From Pseudomonas sp. FP2335 (lineage in GTDB: Bacteria; Pseudomonadota; Gammaproteobacteria; Pseudomonadales; Pseudomonadaceae): a stretch of 64,000 nt of DNA. The stretch spans positions 3,245,501 to 3,309,500 of the forward strand of contig NZ_CP117437.1 of assembly GCF_030687535.1 (NCBI RefSeq). Reading direction: 5' to 3'. The notes beneath the pieces are model-generated. The model was not told the DNA's origin, did no database searches, and saw only the letters and a list, made by a program, of their open reading frames with translations. A program made the position numbers and the translations under genes. This document shows positions 26,173 to 33,949 of this stretch, in pieces (position 1 is the first letter of the stretch; every line of letters starts with the position of its first letter).

Positions 26173-26246
26173 TTCGCAATGCTAGTCTCAGTTTCGTCTG
26201 GCGTCGAGCCGGGCGACTCACAACAACAAAAACTCAGGAGAACCCC

Positions 26247-27092
26247 ATGCCCAACGCCGATCTCGCCATGCCGTTCAGCGGCCAATACTTTGTCGTCACC
26301 GGCAGCACCCAGGGCCTCGGCGCGGCGGTGGCACATACCTTGGCCCAACGTGGCGCCGCCGGGCTGATCATCTGCGGGCGCCGTCGCACCCAGGGCGAAG
26401 AACAGGTACGGCAACTGGCGCAACTCGATTGCCAGGCGTTTTTTGTCGAGGCGGATCTGGAAAATATCGAGGATTGCCGGGCGATCATCGCTGCCGCACA
26501 CACCCACTTCGGCACCTTGCACGGCTTGGTCAACTGCGCTGGCATGTCAGATCGCGGCACCATCCTCGACACCTCGCCGGAGCTGTTCGACAAGCTGTTT
26601 GCGGTGAATGTGCGGGCGCCGTTTTTCCTGATGCAGGAAGCGCTGAAGCTGATGATCAGCAAAGGTGTGGCAGGCGCCGTGGTGAATATCCAGAGCGTCA
26701 CCGGGCATGGTGGGCAGTCGTTCCTCAGCGCCTATGCGGCGTCCAAGGGCGCGCTGGCGATCCTGACCAAGAACGTCGCGTTCAGTGCGTTGCGCAACCG
26801 TATCCGGGTCAACGGCTTGAACATCGGCTGGATGGACACGCCCCACGAAGATCAGATCCAGCGCCAGTACCACGGCGCCAGGGACGGCTGGTTGCAGCAG
26901 GCCGAAAGCGCGCAGCCGTTCGGGCGTCTACTCAAGCCCGAGGAAGTGGCGCGCAGCGTGGCGTTTCTGTTGTCCAGTGAATCGGGAATGATGACCGGCG
27001 CGGTGATCGACCTGGAGCAAGGCGTGGTGGGCTGCACCGACGGCGGCAGCCCGCAACCGCACCAGGCCCTGAGCCTGCCGGGAGGTGTGTGA
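26247..27092 (+). CDS. Short-chain dehydrogenase/reductase
   Basis: A 281-residue classical SDR. The nucleotide-binding motif Thr-Gly-Ser-Thr-Gln-Gly-Leu-Gly is at about 18-25, Asn-Cys-Ala-Gly near 94, the catalytic Ser near 149 (Ile-Gln-Ser-Val-Thr-Gly) and Tyr-x-x-x-Lys near 162-166 (Tyr-Ala-Ala-Ser-Lys). The C-terminal tail is longer than usual by about 25 residues. The ribosome-binding site CAGGAG is clear. It overlaps the next gene (TGATG), so the SDR and the PhyH-type dioxygenase are translationally coupled and probably act on the same compound. Substrate unknown; an inositol-like or sugar alcohol is suggested by the neighbours. Confidence 0.9.
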   Translation: MPNADLAMPFSGQYFVVTGSTQGLGAAVAHTLAQRGAAGLIICGRRRTQGEEQVRQLAQLDCQAFFVEADLENIEDCRAIIAAAHTHFGTLHGLVNCAGMSDRGTILDTSPELFDKLFAVNVRAPFFLMQEALKLMISKGVAGAVVNIQSVTGHGGQSFLSAYAASKGALAILTKNVAFSALRNRIRVNGLNIGWMDTPHEDQIQRQYHGARDGWLQQAESAQPFGRLLKPEEVARSVAFLLSSESGMMTGAVIDLEQGVVGCTDGGSPQPHQALSLPGGV

Positions 27093-28216
27093 TGTCAGCG
27101 TTCGTGAGCGCGAATGCCGTGCGCCTGGCGGACTTCAGCCGGATCTGCGCGCAACGGGCCACGGCTGAAGAGTACCCGCTGTGCCAGCACGTGCTGGACA
27201 ACGTGCCGATCTATCAGGCACGTGCACTGCGCAACAGCGACAGACTGACGGCCATGAATGAACTGCACCGACTGTTCCGTGATGGCCCGGGCGTGATGGT
27301 CGTGCGCCGCGCCTACGAAGACCTGGAAGTGGTCGACCGTCACAGCCAGGTATTCGAAAAAATCTTCGCCAACGAAGCCGCCCAAGGCGTGGCCGCCGAC
27401 CACTTTGCCAAGGCCGGCAGCAACGGGCGGATCTGGAACTCACTGCAGAAAGCCGCACTGCAGTCGCCCGAGTCGTTTGTCGAGTACTACGCCAACCCGC
27501 TGTTGGGGCTGATTGCCGAAGCGTGGCTGGGGCCCAATTTCCAGGTGACGGCGCAAGTCAATGTGGTGCACCCCGGCGGCCAGGCGCAGCAACCGCACCG
27601 TGACTATCACCTGGGGTTCCAGACCGACGATGTGGTCGAGCGCTTCCCCCTGCCCTTGCACGTGTTGTCCCAGTACCTGACCTTGCAAGGTGCAGTGGCC
27701 CATTCGGACATGCCGCTGGAAACCGGCCCGACCCAACTGCTGCCGTTCTCCCAGCAATACGCCTTGGGCTACCTGGCGTGGCGCCGTGAGGACTTTATCG
27801 ACTACTTCCAGCAACACGCCGTGCAACTGCCGCTGGACAAGGGCGACCTGCTGTTCTTCAACCCGGCGCTGTTCCACGCGGCCGGCACCAACCGCACGCC
27901 GGATCGCCAGCGCATGGCCAATCTGCTGCAAATCTCCTCGGCGTTCGGCAAACCCATGGAGGCCCTCGACCGCGACCGCATGATGCTGGCGGTGTATCCG
28001 GCCCTGCTGGCCAACCCGGCCCTGGATGCCGAGGCGGTGATCGCCTGCACGGCCGACGGCTATTCGTTTCCCACCAACCTCGATACCGACCCGCCGCTGA
28101 AGGGCCTGGCCCCGCAAACCGGGCAGCAACTGATGCAGCAGGCGTTGCGCGAACGCTGGCCGCCAGCGGACTTCGCAGCGGCCGTGGCGCAGATGCGGGC
28201 CAAGCGCCAGGCGTAA
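27092..28216 (+). CDS. Phytanoyl-CoA dioxygenase (PhyH) family Fe(II)/2-oxoglutarate oxygenase
   Basis: A 374-residue protein, starting at the ATG at 27092 inside the SDR stop (TGATG). The iron-binding facial triad is recognisable: Pro-His-Arg-Asp-Tyr-His (His about 168, Asp about 170) and the distal His in Phe-His-Ala-Ala-Gly (about 260), with Asn-Arg-Thr shortly after. Such enzymes hydroxylate small molecules with 2-oxoglutarate and O2 and can remove O-methyl groups oxidatively. Since the operon also has an SDR and a sugar-binding protein and the other arm an inositol-type dehydrogenase, oxidation or demethylation of a polyol is an attractive but unproven role. Confidence 0.85.
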   Translation: MSAFVSANAVRLADFSRICAQRATAEEYPLCQHVLDNVPIYQARALRNSDRLTAMNELHRLFRDGPGVMVVRRAYEDLEVVDRHSQVFEKIFANEAAQGVAADHFAKAGSNGRIWNSLQKAALQSPESFVEYYANPLLGLIAEAWLGPNFQVTAQVNVVHPGGQAQQPHRDYHLGFQTDDVVERFPLPLHVLSQYLTLQGAVAHSDMPLETGPTQLLPFSQQYALGYLAWRREDFIDYFQQHAVQLPLDKGDLLFFNPALFHAAGTNRTPDRQRMANLLQISSAFGKPMEALDRDRMMLAVYPALLANPALDAEAVIACTADGYSFPTNLDTDPPLKGLAPQTGQQLMQQALRERWPPADFAAAVAQMRAKRQA

Positions 28217-28259
28217 ATCCCCCGTGTTTTAACAACAACAATAACAACGGAGCAAAACC

Positions 28260-29183
28260 ATGAAGAAGCAAGTCCTTGCGGCACTGTTTACCCTGGCTGT
28301 CACGCCCTGGGCGCTGGCCGATATCCGTATCGGCGTGAGCATCGCCCAGGTCGACGATGTGTTCCTCGCCCAAATGCGCGACTACATGGCCGCCCACGCC
28401 AAGGAATTGCCCGGTGTGACCCTGCAATTCGAAGACGCCCAGGGCGATGTGGTGCGCCAGCTCAATCAGGTACAGAACTTCACTGCCCAGGGCATGGACG
28501 CCATCATCGTCAACCCGGTGGACACCGCCGCCACCGCCAAGATGAGCACCAATGCCCAGCAGGCCAAGACCCCGCTGGTCTACGTCAACCGCCGCCCGGA
28601 CGCGCCGCAACTGCCGCCGGGCGTGGGTTACGTGGGTTCCGATGAGGTCAAGGCCGGTGAGATCCAGATGCGCTACCTGGCCGAGAAAATGGGCGGCAAG
28701 GGCAACCTGGCGATCATGCTCGGGCTACTGTCCAACAACGCTACCCACAACCGTACGCTGGGGGTCAAGAGCGTGCTCAAGGAGTACCCGAATATCAAGA
28801 TCGTCGAGGAACAGAGCGCAGAGTGGCAGCGCAACAAAGCGATTGACCTGATGAACAACTGGATCGTATCCGGCCGCAAGATCGACGCGGTGGCGGCAAA
28901 CGCGGACGAGATGGCGATAGGCGCGGCCATGGCCATCAGCCAGGCCGGCATGCAGCCGGGCAAGGACATCCTGGTGGCCGGCAGCGACGGCGGCCCTGCC
29001 GGGTTGGACGCAGTGAAAAAAGGGCAACTGCTGGTGACGGTGTACCAGGACAACAAGGGTCAGGCAGTGGGCTCGATTGACCTGGCGGTGAAGATGGTCA
29101 AGAAGCAACCCTACACCGCTGAACTGACCATCCCCTATCAGCAGATCACCAAGGACAACTACCAAGCCTTCCTCAACCCATAA
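28260..29183 (+). CDS. Periplasmic sugar/inositol-binding protein of an ABC transporter (RbsB-like)
   Basis: A 307-residue secreted binding protein with a signal peptide cleaved after Ala-Leu-Ala (about residue 20). It has the family 1-type binding-protein pattern: Ile-Gly-Val-Ser-Ile near 24, Asp-Ala-Ile-Ile-Val-Asn-Pro-Val-Asp near 80, Gly-Ser-Asp-Gly-Gly-Pro-Ala near 240. It resembles ribose/inositol/rhizopine-binding proteins. No ATPase or permease gene accompanies it: the next gene converges from the other strand. It must therefore use a transporter encoded elsewhere or act as a sensor. It lies 43 bp after the PhyH-type gene with its own GGAG site, probably the same operon. Confidence 0.9.
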   Translation: MKKQVLAALFTLAVTPWALADIRIGVSIAQVDDVFLAQMRDYMAAHAKELPGVTLQFEDAQGDVVRQLNQVQNFTAQGMDAIIVNPVDTAATAKMSTNAQQAKTPLVYVNRRPDAPQLPPGVGYVGSDEVKAGEIQMRYLAEKMGGKGNLAIMLGLLSNNATHNRTLGVKSVLKEYPNIKIVEEQSAEWQRNKAIDLMNNWIVSGRKIDAVAANADEMAIGAAMAISQAGMQPGKDILVAGSDGGPAGLDAVKKGQLLVTVYQDNKGQAVGSIDLAVKMVKKQPYTAELTIPYQQITKDNYQAFLNP

Positions 29184-29222
29184 CCCCGAACGCTCCCACA
29201 TCTTGATTGGTGAACACGGTCA

Positions 29223-29302
29223 ACGGTGGGAGCTGGCTTGCCTGCGAAGACGCCAGCACCGGCAACCTGTCTATTGGTCTTGCCGCCACCTTCGCAGCCT
29301 CG
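29223..29302. repeat. REP-type palindromic elements
   Basis: Downstream of the binding-protein gene lies a Pseudomonas REP unit beginning GGTGGGAGCTGGCTTGCCTG (about 29225-29244), followed by a second type ending near TTCGCAGCCTCGCTAAAGCT (29291-29310) that is the reverse complement of the GCTTTAGCGAGGCTGCGAA motif seen elsewhere. The two units face each other between convergent genes and end at the MAPEG gene stop. Confidence 0.6.
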
Positions 29303-29746
29303 CTAAAGCTCTACCCACCGTTGATCGATGGCGCTACCAATAATCCCGGCGCCGAGGCCGAACAGGCACACCACACCCACGCCATAGGCCAGCGTGCGCC
29401 AGGGTTGCCAGCCCATCAGATACATCACCGTGTGCAGCACCCGCGCCAGGGTAAAGGCCACAAGCAACCATAGGGTCGCGGCGCTGCCACTCTGCTGCGC
29501 GACACACAACCCGCCCAACGCAAAAAACAGCGGGATATTTTCCAGGTCATTGGCCCACGCCCTGGCCGCGCGGGCCACTTGCGGCAACTCCATAGGCTGC
29601 GCTCTGCGATTAAAAAAGGCCGCGTCTTCACGATTGGTAAACGCCCGTGCGCGTATGCGGAAATATCCCTGATAACAGGAAATGGCGAACATCTTCAGGC
29701 ACAGCACCAACACGCATACCGCATAGACAGGTAAAAGATCATTCAT
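29303..29746 (-). CDS. MAPEG-family membrane protein
   Basis: A 147-residue protein with four predicted transmembrane helices. The signature Phe-x-x-Arg-Ala-Arg-Ala-Phe-Thr-Asn-Arg-Glu-Asp and the Glu-Asn-Ile-Pro-Leu-Phe-Phe segment near residue 68 are typical of MAPEG proteins (membrane glutathione- and eicosanoid-metabolism relatives); bacterial functions are mostly unknown. Its start overlaps the 3' end of the DUF2834-like gene by 8 bp, so the two are coupled and probably controlled by the divergent XRE regulator. Confidence 0.9.
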   Translation of the reverse strand: MNDLLPVYAVCVLVLCLKMFAISCYQGYFRIRARAFTNREDAAFFNRRAQPMELPQVARAARAWANDLENIPLFFALGGLCVAQQSGSAATLWLLVAFTLARVLHTVMYLMGWQPWRTLAYGVGVVCLFGLGAGIIGSAIDQRWVEL

Positions 29747-30044
29747 CCCTAAACCCCTTCACCACGATGTAAAGCAACGGACCCAACGACACAAACACCG
29801 CCGTCAGCAAAAAATACGGCAGCACCGAACGCAGCGGCCGCCCTCGCCTGCGCGCATCCCGGTACATCCACACACACGCCAGCACGGCCATCAGGTACAG
29901 GTCGATGACCACCTGCGCCGTGTCCGGTCGCGACAGCAACTGCGCTGCAAACGCCAGCAGCGACTGCTCGGCCGTCAGCATCGTGAACCCCGTATACAAG
30001 GTAAATCCGAGCAAGCCGGCCAGGGCGAAATAGGGTCTTGGCAT
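29739..30044 (-). CDS. Small membrane protein, DUF2834-like
   Basis: A 101-residue protein with three hydrophobic helices (about 8-28, 42-62 and 74-96) and a basic loop Arg-Asp-Ala-Arg-Arg-Arg-Gly between the second and third, as in DUF2834 proteins. The ATG at 30044 follows a GAGGA site; the longer frame to 30074 lies over that site. The function is unknown. It is the first gene of a two-gene unit with MAPEG. Confidence 0.75.
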   Translation of the reverse strand: MPRPYFALAGLLGFTLYTGFTMLTAEQSLLAFAAQLLSRPDTAQVVIDLYLMAVLACVWMYRDARRRGRPLRSVLPYFLLTAVFVSLGPLLYIVVKGFRDE

Positions 30045-30101
30045 GGTCTGTTCCTCAACGTGATGAAGGCTCACGTTAGTGATAAGGTTCTGCCCCTCGC
30101 A

Positions 30102-30118
30102 ATGACCTCGGAGGTCAT
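30102..30118. promoter_or_regulatory. 17-bp perfect palindrome before the XRE regulator gene
   Basis: ATGACCTCGGAGGTCAT has 8-bp arms around a single central base and ends 9 bp before the regulator ATG, overlapping its probable ribosome-binding site (GGAGG). A dimeric helix-turn-helix regulator could bind it to repress itself and the divergent DUF2834/MAPEG unit. Confidence 0.55.
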
Positions 30119-30127
30119 GAACCTGCC

Positions 30128-30916
30128 ATGGACACCCCCTCTACCGCCGGCGAACACCTGCGCCAACTGCGCCGCCAGGCCAAGCTGAGCCAACTCGACC
30201 TGGCCTTGATCACTGGTGTTTCCCAGCGCCACCTCAGTTGCCTCGAAACCGGCCGCGCCAAACCCAGCCCCGCGACTTTGCATAACCTGTTGACGGCATT
30301 GGAGACCCCTCTGGAGCAGTGCAACCGCGTGTTCCTCGCCGCCGGCTTCGCCCCGCGCTACAACGCCACCCCGCTCGCTGCACCCGGCATGACGGCAATT
30401 CGCGACGCCGTCAGCCATGTGCTGCACGCCAACAATCCTGCCCCGGCGATTCTGCTCGACAGCCAGTGGCAAGTGCTGGCGGCGAATGCCAGTACTGCGG
30501 TGTTGTTTGGCCTGGTCGGCATCGCGCCGGACGCCGCCGATGGCTTGAACCTGCTGACCACCCTGTTGCAACCCGGCGGCCTCGGTGATCACCTGCTCAA
30601 TGCCGACGAGATCCGCACCCTGGCCTGGCAGCGCGCAAGCCGAGAGGCATTGGGTAATCCGCCGCTGGCGCAATTGCTCGCCGGTTTGCCGACGCCAAGC
30701 CCCACCGAGCCGCCCCAGGAACTGCCGCCACTGGTACTCACCCGTATCCGCTCAACCCAGGGCGAGCTGAACTTTCTGTCAACCTTCACCACCTTCGGCA
30801 TGCCCCAGGACATCACACTCACCTCCCTGCGTATCGAACATCTGATTCCGGCCGACGCCCACACCTGGCAGATAATGCGCGCCGCCTATGCAGAATATTC
30901 GGCGCTGGTTTTGTGA
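30128..30916 (+). CDS. XRE-family regulator with MmyB-like ligand domain
   Basis: A 262-residue regulator. Residues 8-65 form an XRE helix-turn-helix (Leu-Arg-Gln-Leu-Arg-Arg-Gln-Ala-Lys-Leu-Ser-Gln, then Ile-Thr-Gly-Val-Ser-Gln-Arg-His-Leu-Ser-Cys-Leu-Glu). Residues 90-262 are a MmyB-type ligand-binding domain resembling a PAS fold, thought to bind fatty-acid-like ligands. It is divergent from the DUF2834/MAPEG unit, with a 17-bp palindrome between them. Confidence 0.88.
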   Translation: MDTPSTAGEHLRQLRRQAKLSQLDLALITGVSQRHLSCLETGRAKPSPATLHNLLTALETPLEQCNRVFLAAGFAPRYNATPLAAPGMTAIRDAVSHVLHANNPAPAILLDSQWQVLAANASTAVLFGLVGIAPDAADGLNLLTTLLQPGGLGDHLLNADEIRTLAWQRASREALGNPPLAQLLAGLPTPSPTEPPQELPPLVLTRIRSTQGELNFLSTFTTFGMPQDITLTSLRIEHLIPADAHTWQIMRAAYAEYSALVL

Positions 30917-30972
30917 AATATCTGTACGTAGACTGCCGCGATACCCCCACGTGAAGGCGGCGAAAAAACGTG

Positions 30973-32679
30973 ATGCAAGTAACCGAAGTCTCCATTGCCC
31001 AATTGCGCGCTGCGCTTGAAACCGGCCAGACCACTGCCGTTGAATTGGTCCAGGCTTACCTGGCGCGGATCGAGGCCTATGACGGGCCGCACACCGCTAC
31101 CGCGCTGAACGCCGTGGTCGTGCGCAACCCGCAAGCCCTTGCAGAAGCCGAGGCGTCCGATGCACGTCGGGCCAAGGGCGCCACCCTGGGGCCACTGGAT
31201 GGCATTCCTTACACCGCCAAAGACAGCTACCTGGTCAAAGGCCTGACTGCGGCATCCGGCAGCCCGGCCTTTGCCAAGCTCGTCGCCCAGCGCGATGCGT
31301 TCACCATCGAGCGCCTGCGCGCCGGCGGGGCGATCTGCCTGGGCAAGACCAATATGCCGCCAATGGCCAACGGCGGCATGCAGCGCGGTGTGTATGGCCG
31401 CGCGGAAAGCCCCTACAACGCCAACTACCTGACCGCCCCCTTTGCCTCCGGCTCCTCCAACGGCGCCGGCACCGCAACGGCGGCGAGTTTTGCCGCGTTC
31501 GGCATGGCGGAAGAAACCTGGTCCAGCGGGCGCGGCCCGGCGTCCAACAATGGCCTGTGCGCCTACACCCCGTCTCGTGGACTGATTTCGGTACGTGGCA
31601 ACTGGCCACTGACACCGACCATGGATGTGGTCGTGCCCTACGCACGCACCATGGCCGACCTGCTGGAAGTGCTCGACGTGATCGTCGCCGAAGACCCCGA
31701 CACCCGTGGCGACCTGTGGCGCCTGCAACCCTGGGTGGCGATTCCCAGCGTCGCCTCGGTGCGTCCGGCGTCCTACGCTGAACTGGCGGTGGATTGCGCG
31801 TCCCTGGCCGGTAAACGCTTCGGCGTGCCGCGCATGTACATCAACGCCGACCCGGAAGCCGGCACCAGCGAAAAACCTGGGATCGGCGGCCCGACCGGGC
31901 AAAAGATCAACACCCGCGCGACGGTGATCGAGCTGTGGCAAGCCGCACGCCAAGCACTGGAAGCGGCGGGCGCCGAAGTGGTCGAAGTGGATTTCCCGCT
32001 GGTGTCCAACTGCGAAGGCGACCGCCCCGGCGCGCCAACGGTGTTTACCCGTGGCCTGGTCTCCAAGGAATTTCTCCACGATGAGTTGTGGGAATTGTCC
32101 GCATGGGCTTTCGACGATTTCCTGCGCGCCAACGCCGACCCGAGCCTCAACCGCCTGGCGGATGTGGATGGGGCGAAGATCTTCCCCCATGACCCTGGCA
32201 CCTTGCCGAACCGCGAAGACGACCTCGCCGCCGGCATGGACGAGTACGTGCGCATGGCCGAACGCGGCATCACCCCATGGAACGAGATCAGCACTGTCCC
32301 TGACGGCCTGCGCGGCCTGGAACAAACCCGCCGGCTGGACCTGGAAGACTGGATGGACAACCTCGGTCTCAACGCCGTGCTGTTTCCCACCGTGGCCGAT
32401 GTAGGCCCGGCAGACGCAGACGTGAACGAAGCATCGGCAGATATTGCCTGGAGCAACGGCGTCTGGGTGGCCAACGGCAACCTGGCGATCCGCCACCTGG
32501 GCGTACCGACGGTCACCGTGCCAATGGGCGTGATGGCAGACATCGGCATGCCGGTCGGGCTGACGTTTGCCGGGCGTGCGTATGATGACTCCGCGTTGCT
32601 GCGGTTTGCCGCGGCGTTCGAGTCGATGGGCAACAAACGCCAGGTTCCACCGCGTACACCTGCACTGCAATCTGACTGA
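30973..32679 (+). CDS. Amidase-signature family hydrolase
   Basis: A 568-residue cytoplasmic amidase. The Ser-cisSer-Lys triad can be placed: Lys in Pro-Tyr-Thr-Ala-Lys-Asp (about residue 82), the cis-Ser in Gly-Ser-Ser-Asn-Gly-Ala-Gly (about 163), and the nucleophile in Glu-Glu-Thr-Trp-Ser-Ser-Gly-Arg-Gly-Pro-Ala-Ser. The last segment is unusual: the normal Asp-Thr-Gly-Gly-Ser-Ile-Arg is replaced by Glu-Thr-Trp-Ser-Ser-Gly-Arg, keeping the reactive Ser and the Arg. The substrate is likely an atypical amide. Start at the ATG at 30973, just after an in-frame GTG. No operon partner. Confidence 0.88.
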   Translation: MQVTEVSIAQLRAALETGQTTAVELVQAYLARIEAYDGPHTATALNAVVVRNPQALAEAEASDARRAKGATLGPLDGIPYTAKDSYLVKGLTAASGSPAFAKLVAQRDAFTIERLRAGGAICLGKTNMPPMANGGMQRGVYGRAESPYNANYLTAPFASGSSNGAGTATAASFAAFGMAEETWSSGRGPASNNGLCAYTPSRGLISVRGNWPLTPTMDVVVPYARTMADLLEVLDVIVAEDPDTRGDLWRLQPWVAIPSVASVRPASYAELAVDCASLAGKRFGVPRMYINADPEAGTSEKPGIGGPTGQKINTRATVIELWQAARQALEAAGAEVVEVDFPLVSNCEGDRPGAPTVFTRGLVSKEFLHDELWELSAWAFDDFLRANADPSLNRLADVDGAKIFPHDPGTLPNREDDLAAGMDEYVRMAERGITPWNEISTVPDGLRGLEQTRRLDLEDWMDNLGLNAVLFPTVADVGPADADVNEASADIAWSNGVWVANGNLAIRHLGVPTVTVPMGVMADIGMPVGLTFAGRAYDDSALLRFAAAFESMGNKRQVPPRTPALQSD

Positions 32680-32708
32680 ACGCGCCAAGCCTTATGAACG
32701 CAGGCCTG

Positions 32709-32724
32709 TGTGGGAGCAGGCCCC
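32709..32724. repeat. Partial REP unit after the amidase gene
   Basis: A single TGTGGGAGCAGGCCCC segment matching the start of the local REP family, without its partner arm, 30 bp after the amidase stop. Confidence 0.5.
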
Positions 32725-32755
32725 TTTCCATATTGTCTTGAGCCTGTATGCCGCA

Positions 32756-33493
32756 TCAGGCTATGTAGGGCACCGCCACCAGCAAGATCGCCGTCCCATG
32801 GGTGACCGTCGCCGCCAACACGCCATAGCGCATGCGCACCAACCCACACGCCACACCTTCGATCAAGGTAAACACCAACACCGGCCAACCCAACTGGGTC
32901 ACGCTCAACGCCAGGAAGGCATGGCACGCCGCAAACGCCACGCCACTGGTCAACGCCGCACGCAATGGCGTCAGCTGTTGTTCCAGATAACCCTGCAAAA
33001 ACCCGCGAAACAACACCTCTTCCAGGGCATTGGCGCCATAGGCCAGCACCACCATGGCCGGCAGCCAGACCCAGTAACCGTAAAACGCAGACGCCTCAAT
33101 GCCTTGGTAAAGCCGCAGCGGTGCACCGATCAAACATCCGACCAGCAGCCCGACGGCCAAGCCAACGTGCGGGCTGCCGATCGTCCAGCGCACCAGCCGC
33201 CACAGATCCGGGGCGATGTAGGCGAGCAGCAGGATCAACAGCACCGACAACCCGCCCAGCACCGCCAGTACAAAGGCATTCGCCGTGAACCCGATCTGCA
33301 CCCCACTGCCCAGCGTCCACAGGCCCAAGGGTGTCATCACGTCGCGCATCAACACGAACGCCGCCAGCAGAATCAGGATGCGCATCGCCGGCATTGCCTT
33401 GGGCGTGAGCGCAAACCACAGACCGAACAGCAGCACGCCGGGAGTCAGATAAGTGGTGTAGTGGATCAGCACCGCCAAGCCTTCGGCGATCAC
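32756..33493 (-). CDS. CPBP-family intramembrane metalloprotease
   Basis: A 245-residue protein with about seven to eight membrane helices. Motif 1 Glu-Glu-Val-Leu-Phe-Arg-Gly-Phe (EExxxR) lies near residue 156, motif 2 (Ala-Cys-His-Ala-Phe) near 188 and motif 3 (Thr-His-Gly-Thr-Ala) near 232: the three metal-binding blocks of CPBP/Abi proteases. I start at GTG 33493, which forms a GTGA overlap with the upstream stop and has an AGGAG site 8 bases before; a longer frame reaches ATG 33529. Bacterial members are linked to bacteriocin maturation or self-immunity, but no such genes are nearby. Confidence 0.85.
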   Translation of the reverse strand: MIAEGLAVLIHYTTYLTPGVLLFGLWFALTPKAMPAMRILILLAAFVLMRDVMTPLGLWTLGSGVQIGFTANAFVLAVLGGLSVLLILLLAYIAPDLWRLVRWTIGSPHVGLAVGLLVGCLIGAPLRLYQGIEASAFYGYWVWLPAMVVLAYGANALEEVLFRGFLQGYLEQQLTPLRAALTSGVAFAACHAFLALSVTQLGWPVLVFTLIEGVACGLVRMRYGVLAATVTHGTAILLVAVPYIA

Positions 33494-33714
33494 TGCCCGG
33501 GCTCCTGGTCTGGATGGCGGCGTTGCCACTCATCCACTACGTCGCCCAGGGTTTTGGCCGCACCGTCGCAAATCCAGGCCATGAATGGCCGATCAAACTT
33601 AAACCCCGGGCCGCAGTGCTCCAGCATGAAGCGGCGGACGTTCTGGGTGTTTTTGTAGTGGGAAGTCACGGGGGTGGCGCGAGTGATGGGGTCGCTGTGC
33701 CAGTCAAAATCCAT
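33490..33714 (-). CDS. Small DUF6434-like protein
   Basis: A 74-residue cytoplasmic protein beginning at the ATG at 33714 after a GAGG site (longer frame to 33786 rejected). It starts Met-Asp-Phe-Asp-Trp-His-Ser-Asp-Pro-Ile-Thr and carries Tyr-Lys-Asn-Thr-Gln-Asn-Val-Arg-Arg-Phe, then Phe-Lys-Phe-Asp-Arg-Pro-Phe-Met-Ala-Trp: the pattern of the SAP-related DUF6434 family. Function unknown. It is coupled to the CPBP gene through a GTGA overlap. Confidence 0.75.
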   Translation of the reverse strand: MDFDWHSDPITRATPVTSHYKNTQNVRRFMLEHCGPGFKFDRPFMAWICDGAAKTLGDVVDEWQRRHPDQEPGQ

Positions 33715-33949
33715 TTTGTCCCTCAGGTGTCTTGTTGTTGAGGTAACAGCATAGCGATGTGCCACTTCACTAGAAAGAAACCCCATGGTCCTCCTAATGA
33801 GTTAGGACGTCACATAAGATCAACGATCACTAAATGGCTAATATTTTATGAATATTTCAAAATTTCCCTTTCCTTGGGCGCCCTGATTATTGCAATGTTG
33901 TACGACGACTAAAGTGTCGTATTCACCCAAAAACAATAAGGAAACACCC

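Noticed and set aside
30886..32688. 600-codon minus-strand open frame across the amidase gene
   Set aside because: No recognisable motifs; the plus-strand amidase has all three catalytic blocks.
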